Source: Lachnospiraceae bacterium
Lineage (GTDB): Bacteria > Bacillota > Clostridia > Lachnospirales > Lachnospiraceae
DNA: 64,000 bases
Reading direction: 5' to 3'
Assembly (NCBI GenBank): GCA_015057115.1
Contig: SVEZ01000008.1
Location: 1-64,000 of the forward strand
Of the stretch, positions 45,074 through 53,200 are shown one piece after another; position 1 is the first letter of the stretch, and each line of letters starts with the position of its first letter. A model generated the notes under the pieces. The model saw only the letters and a list, made by a program, of their open reading frames with translations, was not told where the DNA came from and searched no databases. The position numbers and the translations under genes are program-made.

Positions 45074-46273
45074 ATGAAGGATAAAACAAAGCTGCTAAAA
45101 AACATCGATCTTCTTAGTCTGGTCACTCAGGCGCCCATTTCTCTGGTTTCCCGAGAAGGGGACACCCTGTATTGCCCAATGATGGAGGAGCATCATTTTC
45201 TCAGTAAGGATATGGCTGCCTCCCTTCTGGAAGCCTATGAGAAAAAGCATCTTCCGGAAGATGCACCCTTTATCCACCTGTTCTCTCTGTCAGTTTTGCA
45301 GGGAGTAGTGCGCATATCGGAAGCAGAATTTCTTTTTGTCGGCCCGGTGTGTATCACCCATACTTCGTTGGAGGGCTCACTTGCCGCCTTTCGGGACATT
45401 ACCACCAACGAAGAGGCTATACGGTTGCATGGGGTACTGGAGAAATTCGTTCCCATCGATTTCTTCCGTTTTGCCGGAATTCTGGCTGCCCTCAGCAACA
45501 ATCATAACGACACGGATTTCACTCCGTCGGATGTCATCAATCTGAATTTTATGCAGAATATCAAGGCAAAACCCTTTGATCTGACGGGCTATGCGACGGC
45601 TCAGACCGTTCCCATCGCCTCCATTCATTTTTTCCTGCAAACTCTGTACTCCATTATTTCTTCCGGAAACATGGATGCCCTTGTAAAACATTGGCAGGAT
45701 AATCTGATGAATACCTTAATCAACCTGCATCTGCATGTGGAGGACATGAATTTCCTGTTCATCCCATTTTTCACCTATATGATGCAGGGTGCGCTGAAGG
45801 GCGGCGCCGACATTCAGGTCTGCTTTGATACCTACGTGGGACAGGCCCAACGTTTCAAGCAATGCCGCAGTTTTATCGAATGCATCACCGAACTGAAGCG
45901 CTCCTCCTACGAATACTGCAATCTGGTAAGGGATAGCGCAGTTCTCGACTATCTTCCGGATGTGTGCGACCTGTGCATCAGCTATATCAACGACCATATT
46001 TCGGAAAAAATAACGGTGGATCATCTGACTCATATCAGCGGAATCCACCGGAACAAACTGTATGATATTTTTCGGGCGAATTTTGACATGACCATTTCAG
46101 AATACATCGAACGGGAGCGGTTACGCCGGGCAGTGGTCTATCTGGAATCCTCCAACTATACGATTTCCGAGATTGCCACCACCATGGGCTATTCCAGTCA
46201 GAGTCATTTTATTACGGTTTTCAAGAAAAACTTCGACTGCACGCCTACGGAATACCGGCGGCAGAAAAAGTAG
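45074..46273 (+). CDS. AraC family transcriptional regulator
   Basis: 399 residues. C-terminal double helix-turn-helix (about 298-398): ISEKITVDHLTHISGIHRNK, then AVVYLESSNYTISEIATTMG and the closing FKKNFDCTPTEYRRQ. The N-terminal 290 residues form a sensor part with PocR-like or uncharacterised features (VSREGDTLYCPMMEEHHFLS; FVGPVCITHTSLEGS); no periplasmic-binding or Cupin signature is clear, so the ligand is unknown. ATG has AAGGAG upstream. Divergent from the oxidoreductase at 42065-44908, its probable target. Confidence 0.88.
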   Translation: MKDKTKLLKNIDLLSLVTQAPISLVSREGDTLYCPMMEEHHFLSKDMAASLLEAYEKKHLPEDAPFIHLFSLSVLQGVVRISEAEFLFVGPVCITHTSLEGSLAAFRDITTNEEAIRLHGVLEKFVPIDFFRFAGILAALSNNHNDTDFTPSDVINLNFMQNIKAKPFDLTGYATAQTVPIASIHFFLQTLYSIISSGNMDALVKHWQDNLMNTLINLHLHVEDMNFLFIPFFTYMMQGALKGGADIQVCFDTYVGQAQRFKQCRSFIECITELKRSSYEYCNLVRDSAVLDYLPDVCDLCISYINDHISEKITVDHLTHISGIHRNKLYDIFRANFDMTISEYIERERLRRAVVYLESSNYTISEIATTMGYSSQSHFITVFKKNFDCTPTEYRRQKK

Positions 46274-46278
46274 CGTTT

Positions 46279-46465
46279 CTACATCAGCGCTTTCCACTCT
46301 TCCTCACGAAAGCCTGGGAAAACACCATTTCCCGTTACCAACAACGGACGTTTTACCAGCATGCCGTCTGACGCAAGAAGCTTGTACATCTCGTCTTCGC
46401 TCATGTCCGGCAGTTTCTTGGAAAGCTCCATCTCTCGGTAAAGCTGTCCGCTGGTATTAAAGAAC
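46279..46465 (-). pseudogene. 5'-truncated ArsC/Spx-family remnant
   Basis: The minus strand reads FFNTSGQLYREMELSKKLPD, then EDEMYKLLASDGMLVKRPLL and ends VFPGFREEEWKALM-stop. This is the C-terminal half (about 62 residues) of an Spx/ArsC-type thioredoxin-fold protein, usually about 115-130 residues; FFNTSG and KRPLL are family hallmarks. Coding similarity stops at 46465, the base before the inverted-repeat element copy 2, so the N-terminal half with the active-site cysteine is gone. Confidence 0.8.
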
Positions 46466-46544
46466 GTAAAGTGAAATTTTAAATTCCGCTATTTCAGATA
46501 AAAAATCAGAGGGCAAAAGTGGAATTTACTTTTTCATTTGACCA
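46466..46544. repeat. Short inverted-repeat element, copy 2 (79 bp)
   Basis: Same sequence as 41854-41920, with 12 extra bases (ATAAAAAATCAG) after the shared TATTTCAG, the added block ending in the same CAG. It abuts the Spx/ArsC remnant exactly. The following 100 bp to 46645 show nothing recognised. Confidence 0.7.
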
Positions 46545-46645
46545 CATTTTTTTCATCCCACTCTTAAATTCTCACTTTCCGGGATAGATACAGCCCTTAT
46601 TTTTACCACCCGGATTATAATTTCGCTGTTTTGGGAATTCCACCC

Positions 46646-47216
46646 CTATCTCTCCAACCACTTCTCCAATTTCTGTCTTACCAATTTCACATCCAAAGAG
46701 CGCCCCTCCAATTCCATTGAAAAGAAAACATCCTCGCCTAACAGATAGCCGCTTCTCTCATAATCATTTATCCGAATATAATTCTTAATGGCATAATCCG
46801 GCTTGTCCAGTCGCCCGAAGTGTTCCCAGTAAACAGATTTCCGGGTTTTAACGTTAAACAGCATAAAGTCCGGACAGATTTCCTTATTTTTCAATCGCAG
46901 TCTAGTTTCATAAACATATGGGATATCCATGCTGTTAAAAAGATCCGCCAAAATCTTTTCGGATTTTGAACGTACCAACTCGCCACGTTGGGTTTCATAA
47001 GTTTCTGCTTTGGGAACCTCATTCTGGTCCCCCGGATGCTCCAACCTCCACTTTTCAATTGCCTGCTGGTCCGATAAAACCATACCCTCGGATATTTCTT
47101 ACCTTAATCCTGCCTTTCGGCATCTCCGGACTTTTCGCCATATCTGCAGCGATTCTTTTTTCTAATTGTTTTAATTTCCCTACCTGCTCCTTCATTCGTT
47201 TCTCGTAACTTTGCAC
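46646..47216 (-). pseudogene. Frameshifted gene with PD-(D/E)XK nuclease-like C-domain
   Basis: Two overlapping frames. A 53-codon frame from GTG at 47216 (GGAGG 5 nt upstream) to TGA at 47055 encodes a helical start, MKEQVGKLKQLEKRIAADMA then PKGRIKVRN. A second frame (46646-47083, 145 codons, ATG without a ribosome site) carries TQRGELVRSKSEKILADLF, then PDFMLFNVKTRKSVYWEHFG and YERSGYLLGEDVFF. I recall these as parts of one family of about 300 residues in Lachnospiraceae, with RSKSE, PDF and YWEH as the nuclease-like core. A middle segment and the frame are lost, so it is probably inactive. Confidence 0.55.
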
Positions 47217-47298
47217 ATTTCCTCCATTCCCCGCATATCAGATGCAGTTTTAAATTTTCTCGTGAGTTATGGCCATCTGCAGATAAAACAAAATAACA

Positions 47299-47333
47299 AG
47301 AAAAACTATGCAACCAATCTGATTACATAGTTT
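47299..47333 (-). terminator. Terminator of the DUF2798 gene
   Basis: Minus-strand stem AAACTATG / CATAGTTT followed by TTTCTTG, just after the DUF2798 stop codon. Confidence 0.55.
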
Positions 47334-47341
47334 CCTAAACA

Positions 47342-47824
47342 TTATCCTTCTACACACTGTTCGGCCTGCGGCTGTTTCTCCCGGAAAATAATTTGGAAGA
47401 TAAAGCGTACCACCGGTCCACAGTAGAATAGCTGATATAAAAGCGCCATAGGGAAATTCATTCCCCAGGTCTGCACCCAAGTTCCGAATGATGGATTTTC
47501 TTTAAAAAGAATGGTTGCTACAAGGCTCATAATAGGGCACATGATGCAACAAATGCAAATAGAAATCGCATAGGTAATTACCTGTGGACGATCAGTAGGG
47601 CGAACCACTTTAAAAGCAAGGGCTCCCGCCACTTTTCCCACTACAAATATCTCTAAACAAAATGCAATGGGCACCATAATAGGCAATTCCTGTAAGGCAA
47701 TAAGAAATGTTTCATTCTTCATGCCTCCCATGTTTAAGGCCACATTGTATACCACCATTCCGTATACCATAATTGTAGCCATTAAGATTGTAAAAACGAC
47801 ATTTTGAAATTTTGTCTTTGGCAT
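47342..47824 (-). CDS. DUF2798 four-helix membrane protein
   Basis: 160 residues, four membrane helices in two similar halves: VVFTILMATIMVYGMVVYN, then PIMVPIAFCLEIFVVGKVAG, AISICICCIMCPIMSLVATI and FPMALLYQLFYCGPVVRFIF. The repeated MP-(hydrophobic)-Y/F and W-x-x-N-F/P-MA pattern matches the DUF2798 domain. Function unknown. ATG at 47824 follows AGGAGG at 10 nt; a start 17 codons earlier has no site. Confidence 0.75.
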   Translation of the reverse strand: MPKTKFQNVVFTILMATIMVYGMVVYNVALNMGGMKNETFLIALQELPIMVPIAFCLEIFVVGKVAGALAFKVVRPTDRPQVITYAISICICCIMCPIMSLVATILFKENPSFGTWVQTWGMNFPMALLYQLFYCGPVVRFIFQIIFREKQPQAEQCVEG

Positions 47825-47975
47825 AATAACAAATCCTCCTAAAATTAAAAATAGAAATGTGTTGTTCGTTATCATCCCAAAGGAGTGTGCGTTTCCAATC
47901 TAAACCATTTTTGCTGCAGAAATTATTCTACCAGAAAAAATCATTCTTCGTAAGCATGTTTTTAAAAAAGTACGC

Positions 47976-48009
47976 AAAAACCCGGCATCCGCACAAGCGA
48001 ACACCGGGT
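47976..48009 (-). terminator. Terminator of the NSS transporter gene
   Basis: Stem ACCCGG(T/C) with inner CGC/GCG pairing, closing in CCGGGTTTTTGCG on the minus strand, right after the transporter stop. Confidence 0.8.
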
Positions 48010-48016
48010 AAAAATC

Positions 48017-49396
48017 TTATCCCCAGAAGGATGTAATCTGTCCGTAAACAATGAGTACCATGAAAATCGGTCCCAGAAAACGAATACAGAATCTATACAA
48101 TCCTCTTGACTTGAAGCCGGAACCTTTCTCCACTTCATCGTCTATGTATTTCGGCACTATCCAGCCCAGCAAAATTGCCATAATCAAACCGGTTAGCGGC
48201 ATCAGCACACCTTCCGCAATGGCATCCCAAACATCCAATACATCCGGCTGTCCTAAAATATGGAACCAGGAAACCGTTTTGGCTGCACCAAGACAATCCA
48301 ATGTGGTAAGAGCATTGCCAATCAGCGCCCAAGCTCCCATAATCAGGGTTACCTTCAAACGGCTTGCAGGTTTGCCGGCCTTGATTCTGCTATCCAAAAT
48401 TGCGGAAATACCACCCTCCATCATTCCGATGGAAGAAGATAAAGCTGCAAAGAATACCAGTAACCAGAATAAGAATCCAAAAATCTTGCCTCCCGCCATG
48501 CTGTTAAATACAGTCTGCATGGAGATAAACAACAGTCCCGGACCAGCTCCCGGAGCGATACCAAAAGCAGTACATGCAGGCATAATTGCCATACCTGCCA
48601 AAATCGCAACTACAGAGTCACCGATGGCAATAACAGCAGCATCTTTCTCCAGGTTCTCGTTCTTACCAAGATAGGAACCGTAAGCAATCAAACATCCGGA
48701 TGCCAGAGACAGGGAGAAAAACATCTGTCCGCCCGCCAACTTCAGAGTGCTGAAGAAATCCGATGCCGAATCCATTCCGTCAAGATGCGGTTTGAATAAA
48801 AAGGCCAGACCTTCACCCGCGCCGTCTAATGTACACGCGCGAATTACAATAACCACCAGCATTACAAACAATGCAGGCATTGCGATTTTACAGAACTTCT
48901 CGATACCGCCGGAAACACCGCCCAGCACGATTACCACCGTTAAAACCAGGAATACAATCATCCAAATCAACGCTTCTGAACCGTTGCTTAAAAGCGAAGA
49001 ATTGAAAAACGCTTCCGGATCCACGCTTTTGCCGCCGAAGGCCATTACGGAATATACCAGATACTTCATAATGTAGCCGCCGAAGGTACAGTAAAAAGCT
49101 ACGAGAAAAAATGGTACTGCGGTCTGCAATACACCGTTGAATTTAAACTTCGGATGTACCTCGTTGTACGCCTCAATCGCTGCTTTCTGTGATTTCCGTC
49201 CTACCGCGATTTCTGCCAGTAAAAGCGGATATCCCACTGTTACCAAAAGAATCAGGTAAATCACCAAAAAAGCAAATCCTCCACCCAGTCCCATCTTATA
49301 GGGGAAGGACCATAGATTTCCCAAACCTACTGCGGAACCAAGTGCAGCCATCAGGAATCCAAAGTTCGAGTTAAATTGACCTTTGCCTTGTTCCAT
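48017..49396 (-). CDS. Sodium-dependent neurotransmitter:sodium symporter (NSS/LeuT family)
   Basis: 459 residues, about 11 or 12 membrane helices. Family start GFLMAALGSAVGLGNLWSFP (TM1 with the unwound GSAVGLGN sodium/substrate site) and PYKMGLGGGFAFLVIYLILL; central FFSLSLASGCLIAYGSYLGK (TM6 equivalent). Known bacterial members import amino acids or indole-type amines with Na+. Substrate unknown. Own ribosome site AAGGAGG and terminator, so monocistronic. Confidence 0.92.
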   Translation of the reverse strand: MEQGKGQFNSNFGFLMAALGSAVGLGNLWSFPYKMGLGGGFAFLVIYLILLVTVGYPLLLAEIAVGRKSQKAAIEAYNEVHPKFKFNGVLQTAVPFFLVAFYCTFGGYIMKYLVYSVMAFGGKSVDPEAFFNSSLLSNGSEALIWMIVFLVLTVVIVLGGVSGGIEKFCKIAMPALFVMLVVIVIRACTLDGAGEGLAFLFKPHLDGMDSASDFFSTLKLAGGQMFFSLSLASGCLIAYGSYLGKNENLEKDAAVIAIGDSVVAILAGMAIMPACTAFGIAPGAGPGLLFISMQTVFNSMAGGKIFGFLFWLLVFFAALSSSIGMMEGGISAILDSRIKAGKPASRLKVTLIMGAWALIGNALTTLDCLGAAKTVSWFHILGQPDVLDVWDAIAEGVLMPLTGLIMAILLGWIVPKYIDDEVEKGSGFKSRGLYRFCIRFLGPIFMVLIVYGQITSFWG

Positions 49397-49576
49397 TTTA
49401 GAACCCCTCCTTATTATGATTTATAGTCGGTGATGAAGCCCCCGTCGCTTATGTATTCATCATCTCGACACAGTTTATTAACATCTAAATCATATCACAG
49501 GGAAAGTTGTTTTACAAGTCAAAAATTTCGTGCCTTTTTACAGTCATTTTCACTTTTTCTGTTTTATCGTTTGCTT

Positions 49577-50212
49577 TTACTCGTAAATTCGCTCTGCAAT
49601 TATTACAAGTCGGTGAGTCGCAACATAAATAGGCGTACAGGTGTAGAGGGTAAGCTGCTCATTTGGGGTATTTTCCAAAATGGAAACCTCGGTAGGCTCC
49701 ACCACTTTTACCTCTTTTACCCGATAGGCAAAGGTGTCGGTGAGGGTATCCACATACAAAAGGTCTCCCACTTCCATTTCATCTAATCGGTTAAAAAATT
49801 TACCGAAGGTATAATTCCGGTGGCCTGCAATTACGCAGTTGCCCACTGTTCCCGGAAGCACCGTATCCGGTTCGTGTCCTAGCGATGCCGCCAGCGCACT
49901 TTTGGTCACCCCTTCTTTTACGGGATCGGCAGAATCAATTCGGGGAATCCGCAGGACGCAAAGTACTCCTTCCGGAAGTTCTGCTCCTGCTTTTTTTTCT
50001 TTCTTCCCAGCATCTGCATCCGCATCGTCGGATGTATTCTCCCCGGAAGAATTTTTTTTTGCTTTTTCACGTGCCTTATCAAAGGCTTCAATCTGCTTTT
50101 GCTTTGCCCGATATTGCATGTAATTTATGCCAAAGGAGCCAGCTATAAGCATGGCTCCTATGACAATCAATATCGTTGCAAAAAAGCTAAGTTTCGATCT
50201 TACTTTTTGCAT
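49577..50212 (-). CDS. Class D sortase
   Basis: 211 residues. N-terminal membrane anchor (FFATILIVIGAMLIAGSFGI, about 9-28), a low-complexity acidic/lysine stretch (about 43-70), then the sortase barrel: VLCVLRIPRIDSADPV, VIAGHRNYTFGKFFNRLDEM (catalytic His), LTLYTCTPIYVATHRLVIIA (catalytic Cys in TLYTCTP and Arg). TLxTC and the short form fit class D. Its ATG lies inside the last codons of the surface-protein gene (13-nt overlap), so enzyme and substrate are co-translated. No second sortase or other substrate is in the window. Confidence 0.9.
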   Translation of the reverse strand: MQKVRSKLSFFATILIVIGAMLIAGSFGINYMQYRAKQKQIEAFDKAREKAKKNSSGENTSDDADADAGKKEKKAGAELPEGVLCVLRIPRIDSADPVKEGVTKSALAASLGHEPDTVLPGTVGNCVIAGHRNYTFGKFFNRLDEMEVGDLLYVDTLTDTFAYRVKEVKVVEPTEVSILENTPNEQLTLYTCTPIYVATHRLVIIAERIYE

Positions 50213-53200
50213 TTTTTCTTATCCTGTTCAAAAATCTTCAATAAGCATCCGATTAAAAGGAAGAGCAATCCAAGTCCGTAAGACATCATGGTTCCCATGA
50301 AGCCGCCGGTCTTTGCAAGACGACGCTGTTTATCTGCTGTGCTCTTGCTGTCATCACTATCTTTCGTATGCTTCTTATTATTTGTATCTCCGCCATTCTT
50401 ATCCTGACGGCCGTTACCCTGATTCTTTTTATCTACAGATGGCTTATCCTTGGAATCAGAATCATCCTTTTTGTTATGGTGAGAGTCATCATCCTTCTCA
50501 TCGGAATCTTCCGTACCGGTAGATGGTTCGGTATCATCTTTATCACCGCCCGGTCTCGGCTCTTCTGTTCCGCTGTCCTCAGCCGTGGTGCCGCCTCCGG
50601 TGGAAGCGCCGCCTTCACCTGAACCTTCTCCGGTAGAACCGCCGCCTCCGGTAGAACCACCACCGCCGGTAGAACCACCGCCTCCGATGGAACCGCCACC
50701 GCCGCCGGATGTCGACTTCTTGCGGTATTTCAGATGAACAGTCTTATCCGCCTGTTTTGTATAAGTGCCGTCTGTCTGTTTTACATAAACGCTGTTATCA
50801 CTACCGATTTTGAAGTATACCGGCTCGATAGGTTCATATCCTTCCGGTGCTTTTACTTCTTCAATACGATAGATAGTCTGGTAATGAACCGGTTTGGAAA
50901 TCGGGCTTTCATCCGCAAACTGAAGTTCATGCTCAACAGTTTCTACATGATCCACGTAAATCTTAAATTCTCCACCCGGAAGTAATTTTGCTGTATCTTC
51001 TTCCTCTTCCTGGATGTGGTAAGCATCCGCAGGGGTTGTAACGGTGGCATCCACCTTATTTACAACCTTGATTACCGGGTCGTCCTGTTTTTCATATGCA
51101 TGTGTTGTTTCATTATAGATTTGCAATCCTTCATCCGTAATTTTAAAGCGAACAGTAATGGTTTCATCTTCAAAACCGGTAGGATTGATTACTTCAGTAT
51201 ATGCGAATTCCTCATCCTTTGGCAGATAAATGACATCAGCTGAAGTTTTCGTTTCTCCGGTAATTTCAGGATATACGGAACTACTATGATATGGGGTGAT
51301 TTTAAATTGTGCCCCCTCCAACTGCTCTTCCTGGTTCTCTGAAACTGTTTTGATAGTCACCGGAAGCAATCCGCTTTTTGCATCCACCATGGTGATTTCA
51401 CCACTGCTCTCCAGCTTAAATGCATGATCTGTAGCATCAAAAACATAAAGCTGATCTGTATCTGCGTCTCTTAAAATTTTAAAGGAGATTGCATCGGCCT
51501 GGGAATAGTTTTCCGGAACTTTTGTTTCCTGGATTGTATATTCCTGTCCATAAGATAAATCGGTCACTTTATGTCCGGTTCCATCCGTAGTAAATTCCTC
51601 AACTGTCTGAGCAATTCCGTGGGAGTCCGGTGTTGTCACAAGCAATTTAGCACCGGAAAGCATGTTACCTTCGTTATCTTTCTTGTTAATTGTAACGCTT
51701 GTACGTTTAATTCTAAATACAGCTGTTTGTTTATTGTCCTTACCGGTTGTGGAAGTTGTAAGTGTCTTTTCCTCATTCTGTAACACCACATTTTCCGGAA
51801 GACTGTCTTTATCTACCCGTACAGTATAAGTCGTGTTTTGCGTGAAGCTTCCTACACTGACTGCCTCACCATCTTTATCAGTAGATATAACCGCAACCAG
51901 CTTATCTGCTCCATCATAAACGTTAAAAACAACATTCTTATATTTCAAAGGCGTGCTACCGTCATCGGAAATGATAACTGCACCATACACACCTTTACCG
52001 GCTCTACCATCACTCAAATCTGCTGCACTAAGACTTACATTTCGAATATTCTTTTCATCTTCTCCATATCCGATTAACTGAACCGAATTGTTAAAATCTT
52101 TCGCTCCGTAATTTGCTACTGCTACAGAATATTTCAAAACATAACTATCACGGTTTGCCGCCTTTTTAGGAAGTCTTACTTCCATTCTCGTCTTGCCGGT
52201 TGTTTTATCTTTTGCAACCTGCACTTCTATATCCGTAATTTCAGATCCGGCTGTCACCAATCCACTTGTGGCATTAACCGTTCCTTCGTACAACTTCACC
52301 GTCGGAATTATAAGCTCAAAGCTTGCTCCCAAGGTATCCACCAACTTAAGGTCCACATCATCCGGAAGCAACTGTTTCATATTATTAACGGCAACAGTGT
52401 AATCCACCTGACGCTTTTCATTGGAAATGACCTTATCCTTTGTAAGCACCCGGTTCTGAATCTTAGTTATTGTTTCCGCAGACTTAGTCTGTGCAGGCTT
52501 CTCTGTAGAAGTCATAACTGCTTGATTTTTTACTTTTAAAGATTCTAACGGAGCCGCGTCAAACGCATTGTTTTTTAATTTCTCGCAATCCTGAACATGG
52601 GCATGGAAGGTAATTGTTTTTTCCGTATCCAACGAGTCAAACTCAATATGTAGTTTTCCGTCTGTATAGGTTACAACAGATGCACCGCAAGCTGCCTTAA
52701 TATCATCCGGATTCTCTACCAATTCCATAGCCAATCCGCTCTTTGCAGCATTATCTAACTCATCTTCAATTACAACATTTGTTAGATTTGTTTTATTCTG
52801 GTTTACTGTAAGTGTATACTTAATTCTATGATTATCATAATTAAACGCACCTGCCTCTTTGGCAAATACCTTACTGGAAATTGGCGCATTAGCCTCTTTT
52901 ACAATCTCGCTTGCGTTCTCATAACACTCTAACTTTACCTTGTTTTTGTATGTTTTACTTGCATTTCCTGCCCAGAATGAACTCTCGCTATCCTTTAATT
53001 TCGTCTTCACCTTAAAGGAAAAGGTTTTTCCTTCAATCCGATTACCCAGTGTAAAGACTTGTGTCGCCACATCGTAAATTGCGGCTAAATCAGCATTCGA
53101 AACCTCTGTACCACCAATCTTCACATCCGAAATATCAACATACTCCTGGGTATCGGTATCTACCAGCTCTGATATCTTCACCCCTGTAATAGCCTGTTCT

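Noticed and set aside
47104..47313. 69-codon minus-strand frame starting MHSFSCYFV
   Set aside because: The neighbouring 53-codon frame from GTG 47216 has a GGAGG site and a helical composition fitting the nuclease-like family; the longer frame has neither.
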